A DNA stretch of 64,000 bases, taken from Pleurotus djamor. Lineage: Eukaryota; Basidiomycota; Agaricomycetes; Agaricales; Pleurotaceae. The stretch's first letter is position 1; each line of letters opens with the position of its first letter. The position numbers and the translations under genes are program-made. Of the stretch, positions 23,515-34,763 are shown piece after piece. The stretch lies in contig JAPEVF010000094.1 of assembly GCA_029747585.1 (NCBI GenBank), forward strand, positions 1 through 64,000, given 5' to 3'. A model generated the notes under the pieces. That model saw nothing but the letters and a program-made list of their open reading frames with translations, ran no database searches and was not told the DNA's origin.

Positions 23515-24274
23515 TCATAACTTCAGACGCATGCACAGAGCATCTTCGCCATCACCATCTAATCTCGTGCGTTAGCAGATACTTGGCTACAGAGAAGGCG
23601 GGCACTTACAATAACCTTTCTCAACCTTCTCAACCTCGAAGCCCAAGCTGTCTTTGTACAAGCCAATCGCTGCTTTGTTGGATTTCCGAACGTGCAGGGA
23701 GACGAAGGAGGCTTTGTAGACGTTTAGCATGGCGTCCTCTATGTAAGAGCAGGTATTGATCATGCGTAAATGACGAGAAGCGAGGATCCCGAGGAAAACT
23801 ACTCACGCGAAAGTAACATGAGCTTCTTCGCGAGACCCAACCTCCGATATGATCTTAGCACTGAGATAGAGTTGACGTGCCCATGGGCAGGTTGCCCTTC
23901 CGCTTCGTCCTCACTTCAAGAAGTAAGTATTGTGCAGTGACTTGCGTGCAAAGGGGATCAAGGAGACACATACATTTTGGCTAAGACGTAGCCCACGATT
24001 CTTCCTTTATGATCCTCAGCGACGTAGGATATCTGAGGCCATGTCGCAAGATGATATATCCCTGTTCAATCGATGCCGTAGGTTAGTAGAGCAGCAAGAT
24101 CTTGAATTGAATGGCAAACGAACAAAATTTGATTAAGTAGTTCTCGGGTAGGTTCTGTAGGTTTGTTGCCTGCATACCGGGCAGATCGTCCGCCTAAGCT
24201 GCCGTTGTATTTGGATGAGAAAGAGTATGAAAGCACATCTTAGTTGTACGGACCGTTGCAAGACGAATATTCAT
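23515..24274 (-). CDS. ARD1: N-terminal acetyltransferase A catalytic subunit (NAA10/Ard1-like)
   Basis: The spliced protein starts MNIRLAT, then [66 protein letters not shown] (the acetyl-CoA loop R-R-L-G-L-A), [26 protein letters not shown], and ends [15 protein letters not shown]. These blocks in this order are those of NAA10, which acetylates nascent protein N termini at the ribosome with NAA15. The length is short, with the acidic C-terminal tail of animal NAA10 missing, as expected in fungi. The stop is at 23515-23517. The first intron donor (GTCCGT) is slightly unusual, so the exon 1 border is less certain. It is divergent from Tlg1. Confidence 0.87.
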
Positions 24275-24356
24275 GCTTGAAATGAGTTTCCGGGATATGA
24301 TTGTGGGTGAAGACGCATGGCGCTTAAAGCTCCTCCTCCGATCGTTCTGCGTCGCG

Positions 24357-24362
24357 CACGTG
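24357..24362. promoter_or_regulatory. CACGTG motif in NAA10/Tlg1 divergent promoter
   Basis: The 180-bp interval between the two start codons (24275-24454) carries GCACGTGGC, 93 bp before the Tlg1 ATG. This is the same distance as the CACGTG upstream of Sec20. Role inferred. Confidence 0.35.
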
Positions 24363-24454
24363 GCATGGTCGCGTCGTAGCTGGGCACTTAAACTACCGCA
24401 GTTCCTCGTTCTTCTTCTCTCCATCTCTCCCATCCTCACCTTTGCTTAGTCTCG

Positions 24455-25586
24455 ATGGCGTCGTCGTTTTCGGAAGATCCTTACCATGCTGTTCGGGAAG
24501 AGATAGAAAACTCGTTGCAGGCAACGCGGACGCTCTGTGCCTCATACATCCGCATACGTAGCTATGCAAGCAAAGAGGAAGAGAAAGAAGCTCGAGAAGA
24601 GGTAGGGCTGCTGTTCATTCGTTGTAATTGCTCATTTGAACTCTGAATGATAGTTGGAAACCTCACTAGACCTGTTAGAGGTCGACTTGGATGATTTGGA
24701 TGCTAGCGTTAGGTGAGACCATACTTCTACGCGCTCCCGATATGCGACAAACCGTTCAATCCAGAATAGTAGAAACCGCTGAAGGTGCTCGTTCTTTTGG
24801 CTTATCAGACTCCGAAGTGCGCGAACGAAGGCAGTACGTCAAGAAAGCTTATCGGGAAATTCAAGTAAGTGCTGTCCATTAATTCTGGGCCGCCTCAATT
24901 TTGATGTTGGGCAACGAATGTATAGTCAATGCGGTCCCAAATGGGTGGTACAACGGTTGACAGCCATCCTCTGTCGCCGAGTACAAACGTCCGATCCCCG
25001 TACACCGCATCCCATCCCCTGGCGTCTACATCACGCGTCCATTCTCGAACCGGGAGTTTGAGCATGAGTATGGACGGAAGTAGAGTTAGTTCCCCGACGC
25101 CTGGGCCTGGGAAGCGACTCCCTGGCGGTGAAGAAGACGACCAGGCTGCGTGGTCCCGGGTTGAGCAGCAAATGCTATTGGCAGAACAGGATCGAACGAT
25201 GGACACTATTTCTGGGACTCTGAACACCATCGCACAGCAAGCTGGTCTCATGGGTCAAGAAATCAATGAACACGTTGAGTAAGTCGTTCCCCTTCTATTC
25301 GCTTGGTGGCTGGTGGCTGGGTCGTTCTGGTGTCAGAATAAAACATGACACCGGTTCCTCGGACGGGTCACGAAGCCACACGTAATCGCTGGTCACTGAC
25401 GCTTTTTTCCGCAGGATGCTGGGCGACCTGGAAGAGGGGGTGAGTCGGAGCGACTCCAAGCTGCAGACGTCGATGCGGCGGATGCAAAAGTTTATTCGCG
25501 ACACGGAGGACTCGAAAAGTGGATATTGTATAATTGTTTTGATCATAATCTTGGTAATTTTGCTGATCGCTGTCATTTTGGTATGA
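24455..25586 (+). CDS. TLG1: Syntaxin-6/Tlg1-type t-SNARE
   Basis: The start MASSFSEDPYHAVREEIENS is typical of the syntaxin-6 N-terminal three-helix domain, which continues through LGLLEVDLDDLD-like helices and QYVKKAYREIQ. A Ser/Pro-rich linker leads to the SNARE motif (EQDRTMDTISGTLNTIAQQA, GLMGQEINEHVE, then MLGDLEEGVSRSDSKLQ) with the zero-layer glutamine, and a C-terminal transmembrane helix (CIIVLIIILVILLIAVIL). It is a Qc SNARE for endosome-to-trans-Golgi fusion. The stop is at 25584-25586. An intron lies inside the SNARE motif, after EHVE. It is the second Golgi-pathway SNARE in the window. Confidence 0.88.
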
Positions 25587-25733
25587 TCTCCTTTATATAT
25601 GTCCCATCCCTGATGTCATTCGTCTCCGATCGACTTCTGGTCCAAGTTTAGGTCCCTATCTTTCAGGGACCTTGAAAAGCCACAGTTGACAGTTCGCCTC
25701 CGTTCATTCCACTCATTCTTCCCTTCCACCACC

Positions 25734-28700
25734 ATGTACGCCTCCCCCTTCGTGCTTTGTTGCCACTGTCGCTGATGTTCCCCGCAGGTCCGATGGTGAT
25801 TTATCAGAACAAGCCAACAAGGCATCCACATCTACTTTTGTCACCGCCCTCGTGTTTAACGTCGCGGTTTTTGCCATTCAAGTCGGCGTGTTTACCTTGC
25901 TCCGACCCTATTTCAAGGCGATTTATGAACCACGCACATACGTTCCGCCCCCGTCGAAGCGTATCAAACCCCTTGTTCCCGACAAAGGCTCTAAAACAAC
26001 CTCCCTGCTCTCCTCGTTTACGTGGCCTTTAGCTCTATGGAAGGCGAACCATCACGACATAAAGGCTGCGAACGGCCTCGACGCATACTTTTTCGTACGA
26101 TTTCTCCGCATGATGATCAAGATTTTCCTGCCGATATGGGTGATAAGTTGGGCGGTGCTGTTGCCGGTCACTAGTGTTGGGACGGGTGTCGAGGGGAATG
26201 AAAAGTTGAACAGGTTTATCTTCGGGAACGTGGCCCCGTCGCAGCTGGAGCGATTTGCGGCGCACATCATTCTTGTCTACATTTTCACTGGTGAGTCTTT
26301 GCATGTCTCAGACAGTCAGTGACTGACCTTGCACAGGGTGGATATTTTACAACATCAGGAAGGAGATGAAATACTTTATCGTCACGAGGCAGAAACATCT
26401 CATCGACGCTTCCCATGCCGCATCTGTCCAGGCCAACACTATTCTTGTCACCGGAATTCCGTCGAGATTTCTCACTGTGGACGCCATCACCAAGATATTT
26501 GCCCACCTCCCCGGTGGCGTGAAGAAGATCTGGATCAACCGAGATCTCAAGGAACTTCCCGACATTTACAATCGCCGTCTCAAAGCCTTGAACAAACTCG
26601 AATCTGCCGAGACCGAGTTGCTGAAGACTGCGGCCAAAGCCCGACTTGCGGAAGAGAAAGGCAAACTCAAGAAGAGCAAGCTAGGTATGTCGTGCTACAT
26701 TTGTCCTCGATTACCCCACACGCCACTTCGATATCACCCTGCTCCTCTTCGCCCCGATCAAGTTCATGTTCTGACAGCATCATTTGCGTCATAGGTTCTG
26801 CCCAAGCGCCTGCTGAGGGTGATGTCGAACGCGCCGATACGTCCATCGTCCCACGCGCAAATCGTCCGCAACACCGTCTTGGTTGGATTCCGTTCAAGGG
26901 TCCCAAGGTCGACACGGTCGAGTGGGCACGCGAGGAGATCCGAATTTGCAACGAGCTCCTCGAGCGGGGCCGTGGTGCGATCGGCAGCGACTACACCAGT
27001 GCGGACGCGGATGGCGCAGCTACGGATGCTGAACCCAGTACCAAGGAAAAAGTCTCGCAGAAGGTTGGCCACGTCAAGGCGAAGATTCCCGGGTTGGCTC
27101 CTAAACCTGAGGGTACACCGGAGGAGAATTCTCTCGGAGGCGATCCGTTCCCTGTTTTGTCGAATGACTACCCGCCACTCAGCAGTGCATTCGTGACGTT
27201 CAACAAACAGATTGCTGCGCACATGGGTGCCCAGGTGCTGACCCATCATGCACCGTACAGGATGGCGTCCAAGTACCTGGAGGTTGCGCCCGATGATGTC
27301 ATCTGGAGTAATTTGTCTCTCAACCCTTATGAACAGAAGGTGTGTATTTCAATTTCGCTCCGATTGCCTATGATCTCATTCGTGCGTAGATTCGGATGCT
27401 CGCGTCGTACGCTGCCACCGCAGGACTCATCCTTTTGTGGGCAATTCCTGGTACGCCTTTGGTTTTTGTCGCGGTGAAGGATCGCACTCATTTTTGGTTT
27501 AGTTGCCTTTGTCGGTGTGATTTCGAACATCGGACAGCTTTGTATTCAGTTCAGTTGGTTGGCCTGGTTGTGCGAGATTCCCGACCCGATCCTTGGAATA
27601 ATTTCGGTTCGTAGAGCTCGTCACTATCCATTTGACCTCTTCTTGACCGATCGAACGTAGGGTATCTTGCCTCCAGTGCTGCTCGCCGTGCTTATGATGC
27701 TCCTGCCCATCATCCTTCGTTTATTCGCACAATTGGAAGGCATTCCCAAGCGGACTGGTGTCGAACTCTCCTTGATGACTAGATTCTTCATCTTCCAAGT
27801 CATCCACTCGTTCCTTATCATCACGGTTTCTTCTGGACTCGTTAGTGCCGTTGAAGACCTTGCGAATAACCCCACTTCGATTCCTACGATTCTCGCCCAG
27901 AAGTTGCCTACAGCCTCGATTTTCTTCCTCACGTAAGCCTCTTTGTTCGCGTTGTCGAACTTGAATTAATTCCGGGTGCAGATATATCGTTTTGCAAGGC
28001 TTCTCGGCCGTCGCTGGAGGATTCCTGCAAATTGTCGCCCTCATCGTCTATTATGTGAAGCTTATCCTTCTCGGCAGCACACCCCGTGCTGTGTATACCA
28101 TCAAGTATACTTGTCGCAACGTCGCATGGGGTACTCTTTTCCCGTCTATCACTTTGCTGGTGGTCATTTGTATGTCGCTCCTTATCCCATTTAATTCCCA
28201 AACTTGACGTCGTTACAGCTTTGGGTTATTCGATCATTGCGCCAATCATCAACGGCTTCGCTTGTGCGACCTTCTTTGGATTCTACATGTTGTATAAATG
28301 GTTGTTCCTCTGGCAGTACCAGCAACCTTTGAACACGGACACCGGAGGTCTGTTTTTCCCTAAGGCCATTCAGCATCTCTTCGTCGGCTTGTATATCCAA
28401 CAGGTTCGCATTTCCTTCGCTGATCCGAATATGTCACTGATAGTTCAACTTCTAGCTCTGCTTGGTGGCGTTGTTCTTCCTCGCACGCGACGAAAATAAT
28501 AACGCTGGCGCCGTGGCGGAAGGTGCTTTGATGATCGTGTTGATCATCTTCACAGCGCTTTTCAACCTCCTGATCAACCACTCTTATGGACCTCTTATCC
28601 ACCATCTACCTCTCTCTTTGGCGGATAAGACGTACGACGCCAATGCCGTTGCGAGCATCGATAGCGATGAGGACGGTTCTACCGCCCCTGTCCGCGCTGC

Positions 28701-29049
28701 TGACCAGAAGCCTCGGGCATCGACTTCCACTGCGCCCAATTTGCCTACGCCGACTGAGGAAGATGTCCGTGATGGCGATATCAAGGTGGACATTTCTCAA
28801 AGAGAGGGTGAGAAGAAGAAAGCGGATTCACAGGGTATGACGGAGGCAGATTATGGATTCTCTCATCCTGCTGCTTCGAGACCGCAACGAACAGTGTGGA
28901 TCCCTCGCGATACGCTTGGCCTGAGTAAAGATGAGGTTGAGGGATGTAGGGCTGCTGGCGTTGATGCGGAATCTCGGGATGCTGAGATGAACGAGAAAGG
29001 TAAAGTCGATGTTTCTGGTTCGCCGCCTGATGAAGTCAGGCAAGAGTAA
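25734..29049 (+). CDS. CSC1/OSCA-family membrane channel (Rsn1/Phm7-like)
   Basis: A large multi-pass protein of roughly 950 residues. After an N-terminal TM (FVTALVFNVAVFAIQVGVFT) come two more TMs (MIKIFLPIWVISWAVLLPV; HIILVYIFT joined to GWIFYNIRKEM), a cytosolic RRM-like part (TILVTGIPSRFLTVDAI), a charged insert, the conserved APDDVIWSNL, then a block of about eight TMs including PPVLLAVLMMLLPIILRLFA and CRNVAWGTLFPSITLLVV. This is the CSC1/OSCA/TMEM63 architecture: osmotic-stress- or mechanically gated cation channels. The tail is Asp/Glu/Ser rich. The start codon appears split by an intron: AT at 25734-25735, then G at 25788, giving MSDGDLSEQ. No better ATG exists in that frame. Confidence 0.88.
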
Positions 29050-29358
29050 ATTGATGTTTGCATGACTTTCACGATTCACGAGTAGCAATAATGTCGTTTG
29101 TCTTTCTCTTTTCTACTTCCCTACCATTGTAGTTTCGTATGTATAACAGTTGTACTTCGGACAGTTGTCACTTGCTCCGTTCATACTTAGTAGTAGTTCA
29201 GCGTCAAATAATCATGATGCTTGATTCCGAACAGATTTGGATCTTGGATGAAATGTTTAGCCGTTTGTGTGCAACCTCCATCGGTACTGCATAACAGAGA
29301 CTCCTGATGTGCAGCCCATCGCGAAAAGGTTCATTCCGCGATATAAATGTCAAGGGAA

Positions 29359-31583
29359 TCAATCTTCTTTGTTCCTCCGAATCAACTTGACTGGCACGTC
29401 AGCGATGCCGAGGGTTATCACGAAACGCGCGTCCATAACCCTTGCACGCCACATATCCTTCGTCTCACCAGCTTGCAGGAGTGGTTCGATACGCCAATCG
29501 CGCAGCAACAGCGTCAACCAACAGACTGACTCTGTGAGTGCGAACTTTCGGCCAATGCACATCCGTGGGCCTAGAACACAGACGACGGTGTTGCAGATAA
29601 GAGTCGCTTGAAGCTTGATGAACCAGAGTAGGTTTTACTCACCGATACTGAAAGCACTGAAGCTTTCCGACTCATTTGACACACCTTCCCATCGAGAAGG
29701 CTTAAACTGCTCAGGTTGGTCGAAGTATCGTGGGTTGTATTCTTTTGCCCGATTTCAGTATCGAAAATGCCTTGGATCGAAACATAGGTAATTGGGGCAG
29801 GTCAGACTTACGAATTCCAACCATATCAACAATAACCTGTGTCATTCGATCCTGGTGAGCGACTCGCCAATGCTAAGGCTTCTCAACTGACCTGGGTACC
29901 TTTGGCGATAGGGATGTCTTTACTTCCTTCCATTCCGGCAGGATTAGGTACAGTGAGAACCGTGTCCTCTGTCGCTTCGCGGACCAATATATCGCCTGAC
30001 GCTGTTGACATCCTTAAGTGAAACACTCTTTTCGACGAAGGGGCCATACACACGGAACATTCGGAGTGATTCATAGAATACTGCAGTCACTTTGGTGAGC
30101 TTGGGGTAATCTGCCATTGTCTATAGGTCGAAAAAGAGGGGTTAGTGTACGATGAGCATTGTGAAATTGTACACTTACCGGATCGCAATTGTATCCTACT
30201 ACATCAGCAATTTGTGCGAGAACCTCTTCTTGGATATCCGGATATAAACTCAAGAACCCCAGAGTAGCGGCTAACGTATGAGCGGTAGTTTCTGATCGCA
30301 AGGTCAACCTTACTGGTCGGAGTAAAAAAGCGATACGGGAGGACACACCATGTCCAGCGAATAGCATGATGAACACATTCCCAATCAGCTCTTGGTCACT
30401 CAATTGCAATTTGGGGTCCTCTGATTCATTAGCAGCCACGAGCATGCTGAAGGCATCACATCCCAGAGCACCCTTGACATCGGGTTTAAGTGCCTCCTTG
30501 CGCTGTTCCACTTGCTCCCGCATAAAACGAGCGAGTTGTTCATGTGCTATGCGACTTTCCTGTATCCTAAGAAAGAAACGCAATCGTCAGGGACAAATCT
30601 TACATTTATCCAGCCTGTTTCATACCACTTGACGGGAAGCTTCCGGACCCACTTGGGCGCGGAAATCGCAAATAAGTTCGTGTCGGTGACGATACGAAGA
30701 GCTTCCTGCACTGACATACTACCATCGGATAGTCGAGCTGGAGAAGACCATTTGAAGGGGAAGCCAAATGCACAATGCCCGAGTACCAATAGCGCAAGCT
30801 TGAAAGTGAGTTTCTGTACGACTGGGACCTCAACGGTGTCCTTCGTCTCCCAGCCTTCAAAAGTGATCATTTCTCTATATGTGCTTAGGGTGTGTTCCCA
30901 TACGAGATTGTATCTATGATCGATTGCACATTAAGGACTCAGATATAGAATGAAGTTGGAAGTGGGCGCACAAATTGTTGTTAAAAGCTGGGCCCATCAC
31001 CCGTCTGTGCTTTCTCCACATATTTCCGTTTGCGGCGATGAGATTCATCCCCCATAACCTGGTAGAAAATTATCGTCAGCATGCCGCCTTTCACATGCAG
31101 TTAAAACTGCGCACAAAAAGCCTTCACTGGCGTACTCAGGCTTTACGAAGCCGGAGTTGCGACCACTGCCAGCAACCTGTCGAGCCACTTCAAGACTGGA
31201 TGCGTAGAAGCCGGGTGGCCCAACGAGCCACGGAACGATTGAGAACATCTCATCCTTGGTGTAGACTTATTGAAGCACTTTGAGTGTGAACAAAAATAAG
31301 TCAAACGTCGGTACGAACCACTAGATCGATACAGCCAATGAAAATTTCGCCCAGGATTCCACCATGTTGTTGGAAGTAGCATGCCTGGTATGGAAATCGG
31401 CCAAAACGGTACACGTCTCCCATGATGCCAGTTCACGGCCTACACGGATTTGTTAGTTGGGTTACTAGCCAAGTGGTTTGGGTTCCCAACCTTTAGCCCG
31501 TGGATCAGCTTGATAATTCTGGAGACCACGAAAATAGATGACGCAGCGAAAACGACACTCAGAGTTGTAGTGACGACCACCAT
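29359..31583 (-). CDS. Cytochrome P450 (copy B)
   Basis: It starts at 31583 with MVVVTTTLSVVFAASSIFVV, a membrane anchor. Blocks match copies A, C and D: PFWPISIPGMLLPTTWWN, WRKHRRVMGPAFNN, FAGH joined to ETTAHTLAATLG, ESLRMF, EQFKPSRWEGVS and the haem loop FSIGPRMCIGRKFAL; the stop is at 29359-29361. I saw no frame break across the exons. It is the most diverged copy in the C-helix region (GSGRNSGFVKPEYAS against GGGHKSDFVKPEHAS in A), a stretch near substrate recognition site 1. It is the downstream-most of three head-to-tail genes on this strand. The 309 bp to the CSC1 gene contain no gene. Confidence 0.88.
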
Positions 31584-31671
31584 GGTTCAAAGAAGAGATA
31601 TGCCTTTGCCCATGCTGTATTTGAGTTGATACTTTGATGGATTCCTGGGTCATGAAGTTTATTTTAAGCTT

Positions 31672-31834
31672 GATGCCAGTTGGAAGGCTCGCACGCGGCA
31701 TCACTTCGCCGAACCTCGTCGACGGACTCTTGGGGCTGCAAGGTTGGGGGAGTGAGGTTGAAAGTAAAATTACACTTGCGGGAATGTATACTCTCGATAT
31801 TCGTACCACGGAAGGGTTTCGCTCATAAGTAATG
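31672..31834 (-). repeat. Promoter segment shared by P450 B and C
   Basis: Upstream of P450-B, 31672-31834 resembles 34349-34510 upstream of P450-C, most clearly ATTCGTAC-ACGGAA followed by GCTCATAAGT at both sites. Copy C additionally has CATAAGTGGT doubled in tandem. This suggests that gene and promoter were duplicated as one unit. Copies A and D show no such segment. The rest of 31584-32027 has no gene. Confidence 0.5.
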
Positions 31835-32027
31835 GTGATGTCGAAACTGCCAATTCGAGGTGATGCCGTAATGGTAAACGTTGGACGTAAACACAAAACG
31901 CTGCGACAGAGAAGGGGCTACGCTTTGTGCCTACATGTCACATAGTCAATTGGCCGTCATCATCTCATACTGACAGTCTGCTCATGAAGACGTTACAATG
32001 TTCTATACCATATGAGTTCGTCGCACG

Positions 32028-34282
32028 TCAAGGATCACTCCCTTTGTGACTGACTTGATTGTTCCTTCGTATCAACTTGACCGGAACGTCGGCGATACCA
32101 AGTGTCATCACCAATCGCGCGTCCATAACCCTGGCACGCCATTCCTCTTTTGTCTCATCTTCTTGCAAAAGTGGTTCGACACGCCAATCGCGCAGCAACA
32201 TCGTCAACCAGCAGATTGACTCTGTGAGTGCGAACTTTCGGCCAATACACATACGCGGACCTGAACAGCGAATTACGGTGTTGTGGAGTGCTTTCGGGAT
32301 GTTCAACTCACCAACACTGAAAGCAGTGAAACTGTCCGACTCATTCGAAACACCCTCCCATCGTGAGGGCTTAAACTTCTCAGCCTCGTCGAAGTATCGA
32401 GGGTTGTATTCTTTTGCACAGTGTCAGTATTGAAGAAGCCGTGGATCGAGATATAAAGCAAGCTTACGAACTCCAACCATATCAACAATAACCTAGGTAC
32501 ATCAAAGCGATTGAGGTGAGTTATTCGCCATCATGAATCCGTCTCAGCTAACCTGCGTGCCTTTGACAATAGGGATTTTCTTGCTTCCCTCCAATCCGAC
32601 AGGATTCGGTACAGTGAGTACAGTGTCTTCTTTCGCTTCGCGGATCATCAGATGACCGGACGCTGTGAGCCTCTGAGTGAGATGTTATTTTCCAGCGAGT
32701 CCACACGCACGGAACATTCGAAGGGATTCATAGAACACTGCGGTTACCTTGGTGAGCTTGGGGTAATCTTCTAGGGTCTAGATGACGAGGATTTAGTAGG
32801 CATGTGCATGATTGTGAGTCCCGATACATATGCACCGGGTCACGCTTGCATCCCACCACATCGGCGATTTGTTTGACGACGTCTTCCTGAATGTCTGGAT
32901 GAATACTTAAGAGCCCCAAAGTCGCAGCCAGCGTATGAGCGGTGGTTTCTAGTGGGAAGGCAGACCGGTCGGCGTCACTCGTTGGACACGGGAAGCAAAC
33001 GTGAAGATATGTACCATGTCCAGCGAGCAGTATGACGAACACATTCCCAATCAACTCGTCATCACTCAATCGCAATTTCTGGTCTTCATATTCATTGGCG
33101 GCGACGAGCATGCTGAACGCATCACGTCCAAGAGCACCGTTTACCTTAGAAGAAAGCGCCTTCCTGCGCTCATCTATTTTCTCCTGCATGAAATGGGTGA
33201 GCTGTCCATGCGCTATGCGAGCGTCCTGGATCCTGGAAAAGAAACGTTAGAACTCATCAGAGCCAGTACCGTGCTCATGTCAGCGAGGGTTTGATACCAT
33301 TTAAAAGGGAGCTTCCAGGCCCATTTGGGCGCCATGATAGGCGAACAGATTCGTGTCGGCAACGATACGAAGAGCTTCCTGGACGGACATACTGCCATCA
33401 GGAAGCCGAGTCGGAGAAGACCAGTCAAAGGGGAACCCAAAAGCACAATGCCCGAGTACCATGAGGGCAAGTTCGAAAGTGAGCTTCTGTACCACAGGGA
33501 CTTCAACCGCGTCCTTATTGTCCCAGCCTTCGGTACGCATCATGTCTCTGTATGTGCTTAGAGTATGTTCCCAAACGAGATTGTATCTACAATCAATATC
33601 GTGTCAGACGTCGGGATTTCAGTCTCAGGATAGAAGCAAGTTGGAAAGCGTACAAACTGTTGTTGAATGCTGGGCCCATCACCCGTCTGTGCTTTCTCCA
33701 TGTTTCACCATCCGCAGCGGCGAGATTCATTCCCCATAGTCTAAAAAGAGTATCTATCAGCGCCACGCCTTTGAAAATACAGGCTAAATTTGCACAAAAG
33801 ACTTTGACTGGCGTGCTCAGCCTTGATGAAGTCAGACTTGTGACTACCGCCAATGACCTGGCGAGCAACGTCAAGACTAGAGGTATAGAACCCAGGTGGC
33901 CCGAAGAGCCATGGGACAATCGAGAACGTCTCATCCTTGGAGTAAGCTAGACGTGTAAACATAGATGCTGCAACTTCAGCATCCAAGAAAAGTGGAACGA
34001 AAATGGGCCACGAACCACTGAATCTATACAGCCAATGATACTTGGGCCCAACATTCCACCATGTCGATGGTAAAAGGGCCCCCGGCAGGAAAAGCGGCCA
34101 AAATGGCACACGTCTCCCAGGATGGTAGCCTACGGCCTACGAGGCAGTGTTAACTTGATATTCATAACCAAGTGATTCACATTTCCAACCTTCAAACCTC
34201 GAGTCAGCTTGAAGAGTCGAGAGACCACGAAAATAGACGATGCAGCGAAAATAACCCTCAGAGCGGTGACATCGACGGCCAT
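32028..34282 (-). CDS. Cytochrome P450 (copy C), frameshifted
   Basis: It starts at 34282 (MAVDVTALRVIFAASSIFVV). The anchor, PFWPLFLPGALLPSTWWNVG, WRKHRRVMGPAFNN, ELIGNVFVILLAGH joined to ETTAHTLA, ESLRMF and the haem loop FSVGPRMCIGRKFAL are all present; the stop is at 32028-32030. Compared with copies A, B and D, one extra base lies at about 33339: the others read NLFAI-APKW, while C reads NLFAYHGAQMGLEAPF and then stops. Everything downstream, including the haem cysteine, is out of frame. Either this is a young pseudogene or the base is a sequencing error; the rest of the coding sequence looks undamaged. Confidence 0.8.
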
Positions 34283-34763
34283 GGTTCAAGGTGGAGAGCC
34301 TTTGCCCATCTTTCATTTAAGCTAATACCTGAAACGTCCGAACGAAGAAGTTGAAGTTGAGAAGCTGCGAGTCGTGCCACTTCTCCGAATTCCATCAACG
34401 AACTCGAAGATTGATATTGAGGGTGGGCTGAGAGATCACAGGAGGAAAAGAGTTCCCTCACACTGCAGAACTCATATCAATATTCGTACGACGGAATGCT
34501 CATAAGTGGTCATAAGTGGTGGGACATAGGAAGGGTCACTGTGGGGTGAGTCTAGCAAGTAACTCGCTAGTGTGCTTTAGCTTCTTAAGCGCCAAGGCGC
34601 CGAATACTCATAAGCGCCAGGCTCATGTCGAGCAGCACAAATGAAATGTACTCTTTTACAAATGTTCAAACCAAGCGCAATCTACTCGTGATCTACTCGT
34701 AAGAGACTAGCCCTAGAAACATCATACGAGGATTTATCGCATGAGATGATCGTGCGTTAGGTG

